DNA from: Tritonibacter mobilis
Lineage (GTDB): Bacteria; Pseudomonadota; Alphaproteobacteria; Rhodobacterales; Rhodobacteraceae
NCBI RefSeq assembly: GCF_001681715.1
Contig: NZ_LNWY01000014.1
Location: 186,001-250,000, forward strand
Direction of reading: 5' to 3'
Length of the DNA: 64,000 nt
The position numbers and the translations under genes are program-made. Below are positions 35,874 through 46,108 of the stretch, one piece after another. Every line of letters begins with the position of its first letter. Position 1 is the first letter of the stretch. The notes beneath the pieces are model-generated. The model made no database searches and was not told the DNA's origin. It worked only from the letters and a program-made list of their open reading frames with translations.

Positions 35874-36455
35874 ATGTTGCTGCTTATCGACAACTACGAC
35901 TCCTTCACCTACAACCTTGTGCATTATCTTGGCGAGCTGGGCGCCGAGATCGAGGTCTGGCGAAACGATGCGTTGGATGTGCAGCAAGCCATGGCGATGA
36001 AGCCCTCCGGCATCCTGCTGAGCCCCGGCCCCTGCGACCCCGATCAGGCGGGCATCTGCCTTGCGCTCACCGAAGCAGCCGCCGAAACCCGCACGCCGCT
36101 GTTGGGCGTCTGCCTTGGTCATCAGACCATCGGTCAGTCCTTTGGGGGCAAGGTGGTGCGCTGTCACGAGATCGTGCATGGCAAGATGGGCAAGATGCAT
36201 CACACCGACAAAGGTCTCTTTAAGGGGCTGCCGTCGCCGTTCGATGCCACCCGCTATCACTCGCTGGTGGTGGAGCGCGAGAGCTTTCCGGACTGTCTGG
36301 AGATCACCGCAGAGCTGGAAGACGGCACCATCATGGGCCTGCAGCACAAAGAGCTGCCCATCCACGGCGTTCAGTTCCACCCGGAATCCATCGCCTCCGA
36401 GCATGGGCATGCGCTCCTGCAGAACTTCCTGAATGAGATGAAGGTCCCGGCATGA
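35874..36455 (+). CDS. trpG: Anthranilate synthase component II (glutamine amidotransferase)
   Basis: A 193-residue class I glutamine amidotransferase that supplies ammonia to TrpE. Motifs are [23 protein letters not shown], the nucleophile loop [12 protein letters not shown] (Cys about residue 84) and the His-Glu pair in GVQFHPESI. The start at 35874 begins at the conserved [11 protein letters not shown]; an upstream ATG is not needed. Its TGA overlaps the trpD ATG by four bases. Confidence 0.97.
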   Translation: MLLLIDNYDSFTYNLVHYLGELGAEIEVWRNDALDVQQAMAMKPSGILLSPGPCDPDQAGICLALTEAAAETRTPLLGVCLGHQTIGQSFGGKVVRCHEIVHGKMGKMHHTDKGLFKGLPSPFDATRYHSLVVERESFPDCLEITAELEDGTIMGLQHKELPIHGVQFHPESIASEHGHALLQNFLNEMKVPA

Positions 36456-37474
36456 GTGATGCGCTGAAACCTCTGATCGGTCTGGCCGCAGATCGCGCCC
36501 TGACCCGTACCGAAGCCGAAACCGCCTTTGCCGCGCTGTTCAATGGCGAGGCCACCCCAAGTCAGATCGGCGGCCTTCTGATGGCCCTGCGCACCCGGGG
36601 CGAGACGGTGGATGAATATGCCGCCGCGGCCGCCGTGATGCGCGCCAAATGCAACAAGGTCACCGCGCCTCAGGGGGCGATGGACATCGTCGGCACCGGC
36701 GGTGATGGCAAGGGCACGCTCAATATCTCCACCGCGACGGCCTTTGTGGTGGCGGGCGCAGGCGTGCCTGTGGCCAAACACGGCAACCGCAATCTGTCTT
36801 CGAAATCCGGTGCGGCAGATGCGCTGACCGAGATGGGCATTCAGGTGATGGTCGGCCCGAAAGTGGTTGAAAAATCACTGAAAGAGGCGGGCATTTGTTT
36901 CATGATGGCGCCGATGCATCACCCGGCAATTGCCCATGTGATGCCCACCCGTCAGGAACTGGGCACGCGGACGATTTTCAACATCCTCGGCCCCCTGACC
37001 AATCCGGCGGATGTCAAACGCCAGCTCACCGGGGCCTTTAGCCGCGACCTGATCCGCCCGATGGCAGAAACCCTGCAGCAGCTCGGCTCCGAAAAGGCAT
37101 GGCTGGTGCATGGCTCTGACGGCACTGACGAGCTGACCATCACCGGCGTCAGCTGGGTCGCGGGGCTTGGTGAAGACGGCAGCATTTCCGAATTCGAGAT
37201 CCATCCCGAAGAAGCGGGCCTGCCCGAACATCCCTTTGAGGCGATTGTTGGCGGCACCCCCGCCGAGAATGCCGAGGCGTTTCGCGCGCTTTTGAACGGT
37301 GAACCCTCCGCCTATCGTGACGCGGTGCTGCTCAATTCTGCTGCCGCGCAGGTGGTTGCGGGCACGGTGTCCTCGCTCAAAGAAGGCGCCGAACGTGCCG
37401 CTGAGAGCATCGACAGCGGTGCGGCCCTTGGCAAGGTCACGGCGGTTGCACGGATCACTTCGGAGGCCGCCTGA
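36452..37474 (+). CDS. trpD: Anthranilate phosphoribosyltransferase
   Basis: A 340-residue enzyme joining anthranilate to PRPP. Characteristic segments are [18 protein letters not shown] (PRPP loop, about 75), [17 protein letters not shown] and [11 protein letters not shown]. It overlaps trpG upstream and ung downstream (TGATG), so trpG-trpD-ung-trpC are translated as one unit. Confidence 0.97.
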   Translation: MSDALKPLIGLAADRALTRTEAETAFAALFNGEATPSQIGGLLMALRTRGETVDEYAAAAAVMRAKCNKVTAPQGAMDIVGTGGDGKGTLNISTATAFVVAGAGVPVAKHGNRNLSSKSGAADALTEMGIQVMVGPKVVEKSLKEAGICFMMAPMHHPAIAHVMPTRQELGTRTIFNILGPLTNPADVKRQLTGAFSRDLIRPMAETLQQLGSEKAWLVHGSDGTDELTITGVSWVAGLGEDGSISEFEIHPEEAGLPEHPFEAIVGGTPAENAEAFRALLNGEPSAYRDAVLLNSAAAQVVAGTVSSLKEGAERAAESIDSGAALGKVTAVARITSEAA

Positions 37475-38181
37475 TGGCCCCGCAAGACCACGCCTCAGCC
37501 CTGCGACCTGCGGTCGTCGGGGGCTGGGCGGACCTGCCGTTCTTTCAGACGCATTGGCCCTTGATCGAGGCAAAGCTCGCACAAGACACGCGGCAGATCC
37601 TGCCGCCTGCGCATCAGCGTTTTGCCGCCCTTGAACTGACCCCGCCAGAGGCCACCCGCGTGGTGATCCTCGGTCAGGATCCCTATCCCACGCCGGGTCA
37701 CGCCCATGGGCTGTCCTTTTCGGTCGAGCCCGATGTGACACCCCTGCCCCGATCATTGCGCAACATCTATCAGGAAATGCGCGACGACATCGGCTGCTGC
37801 CCCGACACCGGCGATCTGCGCCCTTGGGCCGCGCAGGGCGTGCTTTTGCTCAATACGGTGCTCTCGGTGCCTGCGGGCGACGCCAATGGCCACAAAAAAC
37901 TGGGCTGGCAGGAACTTGCGCATCAGGTGCTGGATCATAGTTCTTGTCGCCCAACGGCCTATGTCCTCTGGGGCAATCAAGCGCAGAAGCTCGAGAGCCA
38001 CATTCGCCCCGGCGATCACCTGATCGTCAAGACCGCCCACCCCTCTCCACTGTCGGCACGTCGGGGCTTTTTTGGCTCCCGCGTGTTCTCGGCGATCAAC
38101 GACTGGCTCACCGCGCGCGGCGAGCCGCCTATCACGTGGGCCGCCCCACGCACTTCTCAAGGGAGCCTCTTCGATGTCTGA
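37474..38181 (+). CDS. ung: Uracil-DNA glycosylase (family 1)
   Basis: A 235-residue repair enzyme that removes uracil from DNA. The water-activating loop is [20 protein letters not shown] (about residue 64), and the leucine loop is [16 protein letters not shown], with the catalytic His. It is embedded between trpD and trpC with overlaps at both ends (one base with trpD, eight with trpC), linking a DNA repair gene to tryptophan synthesis genes. It is complete and apparently active. Confidence 0.96.
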   Translation: MAPQDHASALRPAVVGGWADLPFFQTHWPLIEAKLAQDTRQILPPAHQRFAALELTPPEATRVVILGQDPYPTPGHAHGLSFSVEPDVTPLPRSLRNIYQEMRDDIGCCPDTGDLRPWAAQGVLLLNTVLSVPAGDANGHKKLGWQELAHQVLDHSSCRPTAYVLWGNQAQKLESHIRPGDHLIVKTAHPSPLSARRGFFGSRVFSAINDWLTARGEPPITWAAPRTSQGSLFDV

Positions 38182-38983
38182 GACCATCCTCGATAAAATC
38201 AAAGCCTACAAACTCGAAGAGGTCGCTGCCGACAAGGCCGCCAAACCGCTGGCAGAGGTCGAGGATGAGGCCCGTGCCGCTGATCCTGTGCGCGGGTTTG
38301 CAGATCGTTTGCAGCAGGCCACGCACGAAGGCTATGGCCTGATCGCCGAGATCAAAAAAGCCAGCCCTTCCAAAGGTTTGATCCGTGCCGATTTTGATCC
38401 CGCAGCGCTGGCCAAAGCCTATGCCGACGGCGGGGCAACCTGTCTTTCGGTGCTCACCGACACGCCGAGTTTTCAGGGCGCTAAGGACTATCTGGTGGAG
38501 GCGCGCGCCGCCTGCGATCTGCCCTGCCTGCGCAAGGATTTCATGTATGACACCTATCAGGTCGCCGAGGCCCGCGCGCTTGGGGCCGACTGTATCCTGA
38601 TCATCCTCGCCTCTGTCAGCGATGCACAAGCCGCCGAGTTGGAGGCCTGCGCCTTTGAGTGGGATATGGATGTGCTGCTGGAAGTCCACAACGAAGAGGA
38701 ACTGGAGCGCGCCTGTCACCTGAAGTCACGCCTGATGGGCATCAACAACCGCAATCTCAAGACCTTTGAGACCACGCTCGACACCACCCGGACCCTGTCG
38801 CGCATGGTGCCGCCGGATCGCACAATCGTCTGCGAAAGCGGCCTGTTCACGCCCGAAGATCTCTCTGATATGGCCCGCTATGGTGCGCGCAGCTTCCTCA
38901 TCGGCGAGAGCCTGATGCGTCAGGACGATGTAACCACGGCCACCCGGGACCTGCTGGCCAATCCGCTGGTTCCCACGGTCTAA
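38174..38983 (+). CDS. trpC: Indole-3-glycerol-phosphate synthase
   Basis: A 269-residue TIM-barrel enzyme making indole-glycerol phosphate. Motifs include [17 protein letters not shown] (about residue 57), [39 protein letters not shown] and [12 protein letters not shown]. The ATG at 38174 overlaps the last codons of ung. It is a separate gene, not fused to trpF. Confidence 0.97.
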   Translation: MSETILDKIKAYKLEEVAADKAAKPLAEVEDEARAADPVRGFADRLQQATHEGYGLIAEIKKASPSKGLIRADFDPAALAKAYADGGATCLSVLTDTPSFQGAKDYLVEARAACDLPCLRKDFMYDTYQVAEARALGADCILIILASVSDAQAAELEACAFEWDMDVLLEVHNEEELERACHLKSRLMGINNRNLKTFETTLDTTRTLSRMVPPDRTIVCESGLFTPEDLSDMARYGARSFLIGESLMRQDDVTTATRDLLANPLVPTV

Positions 38984-39000
38984 ACAAGGAGGCCTGTGCC

Positions 39001-39471
39001 ATGTCGCTCACGCATTTTGACCAAAAGGGCGACGCCCATATGGTGGACGTCTCCGACAAGGATGTGACCGCACGGATCGCCGTGGCAGAAGGTCATATCA
39101 AAATGGCGAAAACCACTTATGAGACCATCGCCGAGGGCCGCGCCAAGAAGGGCGATGTCCTTTCTGTGGCGCGTCTGGCCGGGATCATGGGGGCCAAGAA
39201 AACCGCCGAACTGATCCCGCTTTGTCACCCGCTGCCCATCACAAAGGTCGCAGTAGAGCTGACCCTGGACCCCGACCTTCCGGGCGTGCGTGTCGAGGGT
39301 ACAGTCAAAACCACCGGCCAGACCGGCGTCGAGATGGAGGCCCTGACGGCAGTCTCGACCGCCTGCCTTACGGTCTACGACATGGCCAAGGCAGTGGATA
39401 AAGCAATGGAAATCGGCGGCATCCGCGTCATGTTGAAAGACGGCGGCAAATCCGGTCGTTACGAGGCGTAG
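39001..39471 (+). CDS. moaC: Cyclic pyranopterin monophosphate synthase
   Basis: A 156-residue enzyme of molybdenum cofactor synthesis acting after MoaA. Conserved segments are [19 protein letters not shown], the [12 protein letters not shown] active site and [24 protein letters not shown] lies upstream of the ATG. It follows trpC closely and is followed, with no gap, by a GIY-YIG gene before moeA. Confidence 0.97.
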   Translation: MSLTHFDQKGDAHMVDVSDKDVTARIAVAEGHIKMAKTTYETIAEGRAKKGDVLSVARLAGIMGAKKTAELIPLCHPLPITKVAVELTLDPDLPGVRVEGTVKTTGQTGVEMEALTAVSTACLTVYDMAKAVDKAMEIGGIRVMLKDGGKSGRYEA

Positions 39472-40374
39472 ATGGCAACCCTTGGCCGCTCACTCGAACT
39501 CTATTTTGTAGATGGGCACCCGGATGGAATGCTCACTGCCGAAGTCTTCAATTGGACCGGCCATGTCCTTCGCATCCCTCGCACCCAGCTGGCCGAGGGG
39601 CTGTCTCGCCCGCAAGCGAAACAAACAGGGGTCTATCTGCTTCTCGGTCAGGGTGACACAGGCACAAAAGGCTACATCGGCGAAACCGAAAATATGAGCC
39701 AGCGCATTGCCCAACACGCCAGAGAGAAGGATTGGTGGGACATCGCGGTTTTGATCACGGCATCCGGCGACGCGCTACACAAAGCGCATGTGAAGTACCT
39801 CGAAGCGCGCCTGCTGGAGGCTGCATCTGCCGCGAAAAACGGGGCTGTGGAGAATGGTAATACTCCCCTTGGTGCCTCTCTGAATGAGGCCGCAACCGCA
39901 AATATGGAGAGTTTCTTAGAGACCCTTCACATGATCCTGCCTGCGATCAAAGTCGATTTCTTTCAGTCGCGCACGCGCCCGGTCTTGCAAACATCGCAAA
40001 CCCCTAGAGGGCTAGAAACCGAGCCTAGGTTCTTTCTGTCGCTCCCAAAACACGGGATTGAGGCTAGCGCAGTCCTCGTGGATCAGGAGCTGGTGGTTCA
40101 GGTGGGCTCTGGTGTCAGGGCCAAATGGGTCGGGGATCGAAAACACGCTTCAAACTATCGAAAACTTCATGAAGAGCTTTCTGACGGTGGCATAATTTCC
40201 TCCAGGGATAACGGTTGCGCGACATTCACCCAGAATTACGCTTTCTCCAGTCCTTCCGCTGCGGCCGCAATAATCTGCGGTCGTTCTGAAAATGGGCGAA
40301 CAGCTTGGAAAACCAAGGATGGCTCTACTTACGCCCAATGGGAATCCAAGAAACTAGAGGAAACTCAACCGTGA
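39472..40374 (+). CDS. GIY-YIG nuclease with C-terminal DUF4357
   Basis: A 300-residue protein. The GIY-YIG-like catalytic module spans about residues 45-130 (GVYLLLGQGDTGTKGYIGETENMSQRI), followed by a helix with a candidate metal-binding Glu (VKYLEARLLEAA). The C-terminal part resembles DUF4357 (GRSENGRTAWKTKDGSTYAQW). It starts right after the moaC stop, and its TGA overlaps the GTG of moeA, so it has joined the molybdenum cofactor array without breaking it. The DNA is more A+T-rich than its neighbours. Such proteins are often accessory or defence-linked, but this one's role is unknown. Confidence 0.87.
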   Translation: MATLGRSLELYFVDGHPDGMLTAEVFNWTGHVLRIPRTQLAEGLSRPQAKQTGVYLLLGQGDTGTKGYIGETENMSQRIAQHAREKDWWDIAVLITASGDALHKAHVKYLEARLLEAASAAKNGAVENGNTPLGASLNEAATANMESFLETLHMILPAIKVDFFQSRTRPVLQTSQTPRGLETEPRFFLSLPKHGIEASAVLVDQELVVQVGSGVRAKWVGDRKHASNYRKLHEELSDGGIISSRDNGCATFTQNYAFSSPSAAAAIICGRSENGRTAWKTKDGSTYAQWESKKLEETQP

Positions 40375-41543
40375 TCTCCGTCTCTGAGGCCCGCGCGGCA
40401 CTGCTTGATCTTGTCTCTGCCGTGGATGTTGAGACCGTCCCCTTGGCGCAAGCGGCGGGCCGTGTGTTGGCACAGCCCGTCACCGCAGGACGCGATCAGC
40501 CACCCTTTGATGCCTCCGCCATGGATGGCTATGCGGTGAATGCCGCCGAGGTGGAGCTGCATGCAATGTTCAAGGTGATCGGCGAGGCCGCTGCCGGACA
40601 CGGGTTTCAGGGCCGGGTCGGTGCCGGTCAAGCGGTGCGGATCTTTACCGGAGCGCCGGTGCCGGAAGGCGCGAGTTTTGTGGTCATTCAAGAAGATGTG
40701 GACCGTAAGGGCGACCTCATCACCATCACTGATGATCCGGGGGGCAACGCCAATATCCGCGACCGGGGCCGTGATTTTCGGGCCGGACAAACCGTCGACG
40801 CCCCGCGCCTGTTGCGCCCTGCTGATATCGCGCTCTTGGCGGCGATGAACATCGCGGAGGTGCCGGTGCGCCGTCGCCCCGTGGTGGCGCTGATGTCCAC
40901 CGGAGACGAGTTGGTGATGCCCGGTGAGACGCCCGGCCCGGATCAGATCATCGTCTCCAACACCTTTGGCCTCAAGGCGATGCTCAAGGAGCACGGTGCC
41001 GAAGTGCGCATGCTGCCGATCGCGCGCGACACCGATGCCTCGCTGCGCACCGCCTTTGGGCTGGCACATGATGCAGATCTGATCGTGACCATCGGCGGTG
41101 CCTCGGTCGGTGATCACGATCTGGTCGCCGGTGTGGCTGAAAGTCTCGGGATGGAACGTGCGTTCTACAAGGTTGCCATGCGCCCCGGAAAACCGCTGAT
41201 GGCGGGGCGCTTTGGCGCAGGTGCCATGGTCGGGCTGCCGGGCAATCCGGTCTCCGCCATGATCTGTGGTCGGGTCTTTGTGGTGCCGATGCTCTTTGCC
41301 ATGCTGGGTCTCCCAACAGCGGCAGAGAACCTGATGAGCGCACCGCTTGCAGCCCCTCTGCCCGCCAATGGCCCACGCCAGCACTATATGCGCGCCATGT
41401 GGAAGGACGCGGGTCTGCAGGCCTTTGACAGTCAGGACAGCTCGCTATTGTCGGTTCTGGCGCAGGCCGAAGCACTGATCGTGCGCCCGCCGCATGACCC
41501 TGCCCGCGATGTTGGTGAGCGTGTAGATTACCTCGCGATCTGA
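40371..41543 (+). CDS. moeA: Molybdopterin molybdenumtransferase
   Basis: A 390-residue enzyme inserting molybdenum into adenylylated molybdopterin. Motifs include QPPFDASAMDGYAVN, GEAAAGHGF, IFTGAPVPEGA, ALMSTGDELVMPGE, SNTFGLKAML, TIGGASVGDHD and GLPGNPVSAM. The GTG at 40371 (MISVSEARAALLDL) matches the family N-terminus and overlaps the stop of the GIY-YIG gene; longer starts run into that gene. Confidence 0.95.
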   Translation: MISVSEARAALLDLVSAVDVETVPLAQAAGRVLAQPVTAGRDQPPFDASAMDGYAVNAAEVELHAMFKVIGEAAAGHGFQGRVGAGQAVRIFTGAPVPEGASFVVIQEDVDRKGDLITITDDPGGNANIRDRGRDFRAGQTVDAPRLLRPADIALLAAMNIAEVPVRRRPVVALMSTGDELVMPGETPGPDQIIVSNTFGLKAMLKEHGAEVRMLPIARDTDASLRTAFGLAHDADLIVTIGGASVGDHDLVAGVAESLGMERAFYKVAMRPGKPLMAGRFGAGAMVGLPGNPVSAMICGRVFVVPMLFAMLGLPTAAENLMSAPLAAPLPANGPRQHYMRAMWKDAGLQAFDSQDSSLLSVLAQAEALIVRPPHDPARDVGERVDYLAI

Positions 41544-41618
41544 ACCTCCACGAGCTGTACCCAACGGCGCACTCAGCAGAAAACCTAGCCTCTACTGCCA
41601 CTTGATTGAGCATTTTAT

Positions 41619-41668
41619 GTTCTCATTATGATCGGGACCGTTGACACAAAACGAGAACATGAATAGAA
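41619..41668. promoter_or_regulatory. LexA (SOS) boxes upstream of lexA
   Basis: A perfect alphaproteobacterial SOS box, GAAC-ATGAATA-GAAC (the complement of GTTC-N7-GTTC), lies at 41654-41668, about 35 bases before lexA. A near-match in the other orientation, GTTC-N7-GATC, lies at 41619-41633. Together they predict autorepression by LexA and induction by DNA damage. Confidence 0.85.
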
Positions 41669-41702
41669 CATAAACAAAAGGCATCGTGCAGAGGGGACAG
41701 CT

Positions 41703-42401
41703 ATGCTGACGAAAAAGCAGCTTCAGCTTTTGGAGTTTATTCACAAGCGTCTGCAAAAGGACGGCGTCCCGCCCAGTTTTGACGAGATGAAAACCGCGCT
41801 GGATCTGCGCTCGAAATCCGGCATTCACCGCCTGATTACAGCGCTTGAGGAACGCGGCTTTATCCGCCGCCTCGCTCACCGCGCCCGCGCGATTGAGGTG
41901 ATCCGCCTGCCCGACAGCCTCGGCGGCAATGCAGATAGTTTCCAGCCCAAGGTCATTGCAGGCGGCAAGGATCAAAACGCTCCAAAAGCGGAATTAAAAC
42001 CCGTGGCGGACAACGGCGCCACGGAACTCGCCGTGATGGGTCGCATCGCCGCCGGTGTCCCGATTGAGGCGATCAGCCAGGCCTCCGCCCATGTGGCGGT
42101 GCCCAATGCCATGTTGTCCAGCGCAGGTCAGCATTACGCATTGGAGGTACGCGGCGATTCCATGATCGATGCGGGCATCAATGATGGCGATGTGGTGGTC
42201 ATTCGTGAAACAGACGCGGCTGATAACGGTGATATTGTCGTCGCGCTTGTTGAGGGGCATGAGGCGACGCTCAAACGTTACGAGCGTAAGGGCCGTATGA
42301 TTGAGCTGCATGCCGCCAACCCGGCCTATCCAACCCGCAGCTATTCCGAGGATCAGGTTAAGGTGCAGGGGCGCCTTGTTGGTCTGATCCGTACCTACTG
42401 A
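41703..42401 (+). CDS. lexA: LexA repressor
   Basis: A 232-residue SOS repressor. The N-terminal winged HTH ([17 protein letters not shown] and [17 protein letters not shown]) is followed by an alphaproteobacterial insertion. The autocleavage site is the Ala-Gly pair in [12 protein letters not shown] (about residue 115). The catalytic Ser is in [13 protein letters not shown], and the Lys in [11 protein letters not shown]. An SOS box precedes the gene. RecA-stimulated cleavage derepresses DNA repair genes and may also influence the CI-like repressor of the element at 1-8 kb. Confidence 0.96.
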   Translation: MLTKKQLQLLEFIHKRLQKDGVPPSFDEMKTALDLRSKSGIHRLITALEERGFIRRLAHRARAIEVIRLPDSLGGNADSFQPKVIAGGKDQNAPKAELKPVADNGATELAVMGRIAAGVPIEAISQASAHVAVPNAMLSSAGQHYALEVRGDSMIDAGINDGDVVVIRETDAADNGDIVVALVEGHEATLKRYERKGRMIELHAANPAYPTRSYSEDQVKVQGRLVGLIRTY

Positions 42402-42430
42402 TCCAAACGATCACACCAAAACACTATATG

Positions 42431-42466
42431 ACGCCCGGCTGTACTGCTGCAGCCGGGCGTCTTTGG
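42431..42466 (+). terminator. Terminator after lexA
   Basis: An 11-bp stem (ACGCCCGGCTG / CAGCCGGGCGT) is followed by CTTTGG. It separates lexA from the convergent comEC gene. The T-tract is short. Confidence 0.75.
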
Positions 42467-44488
42467 TTAGCGCGCAGACCATAGGCGGCGCGCGCCCGCA
42501 TTGGCTGTGATCATTTCGCCCCGCTGCGTATAGGCGATGCTGCCTGTGTCGCGCAGCGCTTTCGGGGTGAGCCAGAGGCATTCCCCATCTGGGGGCTCCG
42601 CCTCTACGGAGAGCACGATCACCTCATGCGGCGCGCAGCTCATTTGCCATTCGCTCAACCCGGTTTTGCCCACGACATGCACAAAATGGCGTTCAACGGC
42701 CTGAAACGTCTGCACCTTTCCCTGTTGTCGCGCGGGCACGCGATCAAAGGCCTCGACCTGATCCGCGCCATCACCGTCGTTTTCCAGCCAGATACCCGCG
42801 ACAAAACTCTTGCCGCGCGGTCGAGACAGGGCGCGTCCCTCTGATGTCATGACCCCAACCAACCCACCATCGGCAGAGATCAGAACCTCCGGGCGCGGCG
42901 AAGACGGCCAGAAGAACAGCGCCACGCCGATGGGCGCAAGTCCGACCCAACGCAACCGCCCCTGCCACAGCAGCACCAGCAACGCGCTCATGACCAGCAC
43001 CGGCAACATCCATGGCTCTGGTGCGACCACCTGACCGCGGGCACCGGGCCAGCCGGCGACAGTGTCGGCGACGGTCAAAATCCAGCTGATCCCTTGTGAC
43101 ATGATCCAGAATCCAACCGCGCTGCCCCCAAAAGGCGCAAGGCAGATCGCCAGAACCGCGCCCGGCACCACCACCGCGCCCATCACAGGTACTGCTGCGA
43201 GATTCGCAATCAGCCCGTAATGCGAGACCATGTTGAAATGGGCCGCGGCAAACGGCGCTGTCGCCACGCCCGCTACCAGCGAGGACACCACAAGTGCCCC
43301 AATCCAGCGCAGCGCGCCTCCCAAGTGACCGCCGCGTCCCGGTCGAAACATCGGCTGCACCGCCCGAAACACCACCACCAGCGCCAGTGTCGCAGCAAAG
43401 CTCATTTGAAACCCGGCGCTCAGCAGGCTTTCGGGGCGGCGCAGCAGTACCAGCACCGCCGCAAATGCCACCGCCCGCACGGATATCGCGCGCCGGTCCA
43501 TCAGCACCGCCACCAGCATCACCGCCACCATCAAGAACGCCCGTTCGGTGGCGACGTTTGCCCCGGACAGCAGCAGATAGCCAAAGCTTGCGACCAGTGC
43601 GACGGCGGCAGAGATTTTCTTGACCGGCCATCGCAACGCGATTCTGGGCCAAAGCGCAAAACCTCGGCGCAGGCTGGCAAAGATCACGCCAGCAAACAGA
43701 CCCATGTGCAGCCCGGATATGGCCAGAAGATGCGCCAGATTGCTGGCGCGCAGATCTTCGCTCACATGTCTTGGCACATGGGCGCGATCCCCGGTGATGA
43801 GCGCGGTTGCAACGCCGCCCGTCCGCTCTGGCATCGAAGCGCGCACCCAATCGGAGAACCGCGCCCGGATGGTGGCCACCGGCAATACCTCTGGCGGGCC
43901 GCTGCGCAAAACGGGCACCCGGCTATAGCCGACCGCCCCAAGCCCTAAAAACCATGCGTGCCGCCGAAAATCGAACCCTCCCGGCTCTGCCGGACCTTGC
44001 GGCGGGGACAGATGCGCGGTGGTCATCACCCATGATCCCGGCTCTGGTGGGGCGCCGTCAAACAGTGAGATCCGCACCCGATTTGGCGTGCGCGCAGGTG
44101 ACATATCCCTTAGACGCACCTGCCCCAGCGTGATCCGCATTGCGTCCGAGGCCGAACGATCCACCGAAAGAACCTGCCCCTCGACGGGACCATAGTAGCG
44201 AAACGTCAGCACAGGCGCACCCACCTGATGCGCCCTCAGTCCCATGTAGCAAAAGCCCATTCCGACCAGTACCAGCGCCCCCGCCAGTAGCCCCAGCCCA
44301 TCACCGCGCCGCGCGCAGAAACCAAGCACCAACGAGACCACAAGAACACCTGCATAAATCTGCAGAGTTGGTTCGTTCGACACGAGAAAATAGAGCCCGA
44401 TGCCCAGGCCAAAACACACCGGAACCCAGGGAAACAGATGTCCCCGCTGGGCCTGTAGCATTGCATCAAGAGCGCCTGAGATGCGCAC
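42467..44488 (-). CDS. ComEC/Rec2 family competence membrane protein
   Basis: A 673-residue polytopic membrane protein. An N-terminal hydrophobic part (WVPVCFGLGIGLYFL) leads into a Competence domain of about six helices with the conserved NLAHLLAISGLHMGLFAGV (about residue 260). A shortened C-terminal region follows, without an obvious metallo-beta-lactamase HxHxDH motif. ComEC forms the channel for DNA uptake. The GTG at 44488 has GGGAG upstream. It is divergent from gltX. Confidence 0.88.
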   Translation of the reverse strand: MRISGALDAMLQAQRGHLFPWVPVCFGLGIGLYFLVSNEPTLQIYAGVLVVSLVLGFCARRGDGLGLLAGALVLVGMGFCYMGLRAHQVGAPVLTFRYYGPVEGQVLSVDRSASDAMRITLGQVRLRDMSPARTPNRVRISLFDGAPPEPGSWVMTTAHLSPPQGPAEPGGFDFRRHAWFLGLGAVGYSRVPVLRSGPPEVLPVATIRARFSDWVRASMPERTGGVATALITGDRAHVPRHVSEDLRASNLAHLLAISGLHMGLFAGVIFASLRRGFALWPRIALRWPVKKISAAVALVASFGYLLLSGANVATERAFLMVAVMLVAVLMDRRAISVRAVAFAAVLVLLRRPESLLSAGFQMSFAATLALVVVFRAVQPMFRPGRGGHLGGALRWIGALVVSSLVAGVATAPFAAAHFNMVSHYGLIANLAAVPVMGAVVVPGAVLAICLAPFGGSAVGFWIMSQGISWILTVADTVAGWPGARGQVVAPEPWMLPVLVMSALLVLLWQGRLRWVGLAPIGVALFFWPSSPRPEVLISADGGLVGVMTSEGRALSRPRGKSFVAGIWLENDGDGADQVEAFDRVPARQQGKVQTFQAVERHFVHVVGKTGLSEWQMSCAPHEVIVLSVEAEPPDGECLWLTPKALRDTGSIAYTQRGEMITANAGARRLWSAR

Positions 44489-44558
44489 GCTTGCTCCCTG
44501 CCTTCTGGCTCGGTACACAGGCGTCAAACGTTGAACCCTCAAGGTTTCCAAAAGGTAA

Positions 44559-45968
44559 ATGCCCCACATGTCCCAACCGGTCGTCACCCGCTTCGCTCCC
44601 TCGCCCACCGGCTTTCTGCATATCGGCGGTGCTCGCACCGCGCTGTTCAACTGGCTCTATGCACGCGGACGTGGCGGCAAGTTCCTGTTGCGCATTGAGG
44701 ATACCGACCGGGCGCGTTCCACCCCCGAAGCCACTGCTGCCATTCTGCAGGGCATGGCGTGGCTGGGTCTGGATCATGACGGCGAGGTGGTAAGCCAGTT
44801 TGAAGGTGCCGCGCGTCACGCCGAGGTCGCCCATCAGTTGCTCGCCGAGGGTAAGGCCTACAAATGTTTCTCCACACAGGACGAAATCGCGGCCTTCCGC
44901 GAAGCCGCCAAGGCCGAGGGCAAATCCACCCTGTTTCATTCGCCGTGGCGCGACACCCCCGAATCTGAACACCCGGACGCGCCTTTTGCGATCCGCATCA
45001 AAGCTCCCAAAGATGGCGAGACCACCATCCGCGACGAGGTTCAGGGCGATGTGACCATCAAAAATGCGCAACTGGACGATATGATCCTGCTGCGCTCGGA
45101 TGGCACGCCGGTCTACATGCTGGCCGTGGTGGTGGACGATCACGATATGGGTGTGACCCATGTGATCCGCGGTGATGACCACCTGATGAATGCCGCGCGC
45201 CAGATGATGATCTACGAGGCCATGGGCTGGGATGTCCCGGTCTATGCCCATATCCCGCTCATTCATGGCTCTGACGGTAAAAAACTCTCCAAACGCCACG
45301 GCGCACTCGGGGCGCAGGAATATCAGGCCATGGGCTACCCGGCAGCAGGTATGCGTAACTATCTTGCGCGTCTGGGCTGGTCACATGGCGATGACGAATT
45401 TTTCAGCGATACGCAGGCCAAAGAGTGGTTCGACCTGAGCGGAATCGGCAAAAGCCCTGCCCGCTTTGACACCAAGAAGCTGGAGAACCTCTGCGGCCAA
45501 CATATTGCAATTGCTGAGGATGCTGCATTGCGGCAGGAGATTGAGGCCTATCTGGAGGCTGCAGGTCAGCCCGCGCTAAGTGACGTACAGTCACAAGGGC
45601 TGGAACGCGCAATGTTCTGCCTCAAGGACCGGGCAAAGACTTTCCCTGAACTCCTTGAAAAAGCCCATTTTGTGCTTACTTCACGTCCATTGGATCGCGA
45701 TGCAAAGGCAGAAAAAGCACTCGATTCAGTATCCCTTGGTATACTGGGCGAATTGACGCCGCATCTGCAAAATGCTAGCTGGTCGCGAGACGAACTAGAG
45801 GCCGCCCTGAATGAATTTGCCGCGGCCAAAGACACGAAGTTTGGCAAATTGGCTGGCCCCCTTCGGGCCGTGCTTGCAGGCCGCGCGGTAACGCCTTCGG
45901 TCTTCGATATGATGATTTGCTTGGGCCGCGAGGAAACACTGGCCCGGCTCAAGGACGTAACAGGCTAA
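44559..45968 (+). CDS. gltX: Glutamate-tRNA ligase
   Basis: A 469-residue class I synthetase. The N-terminus has [20 protein letters not shown] with the HIGH-type motif, VLRIEDTD-like [12 protein letters not shown], and the KLSKRHG loop in [12 protein letters not shown] (about residue 240). The C-terminal helical anticodon-binding domain is complete. The ATG at 44559 is close to AAAAGG; an in-frame ATG at 44568 is an equally plausible start. Confidence 0.96.
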   Translation: MPHMSQPVVTRFAPSPTGFLHIGGARTALFNWLYARGRGGKFLLRIEDTDRARSTPEATAAILQGMAWLGLDHDGEVVSQFEGAARHAEVAHQLLAEGKAYKCFSTQDEIAAFREAAKAEGKSTLFHSPWRDTPESEHPDAPFAIRIKAPKDGETTIRDEVQGDVTIKNAQLDDMILLRSDGTPVYMLAVVVDDHDMGVTHVIRGDDHLMNAARQMMIYEAMGWDVPVYAHIPLIHGSDGKKLSKRHGALGAQEYQAMGYPAAGMRNYLARLGWSHGDDEFFSDTQAKEWFDLSGIGKSPARFDTKKLENLCGQHIAIAEDAALRQEIEAYLEAAGQPALSDVQSQGLERAMFCLKDRAKTFPELLEKAHFVLTSRPLDRDAKAEKALDSVSLGILGELTPHLQNASWSRDELEAALNEFAAAKDTKFGKLAGPLRAVLAGRAVTPSVFDMMICLGREETLARLKDVTG

Positions 45969-46108
45969 GCGCCCGCAAAAGATCTGTCGTTAAGGTCTGG
46001 GTAAGCCCGTTCGTATAGGACTGCGCCTGCGTCGCCAATGACGCGGGCGCCCCGCTGCGCGGGACGGGCCACCCGCCCTCTCTGCGCCTGTAACAGGAAG
46101 GGACATCT

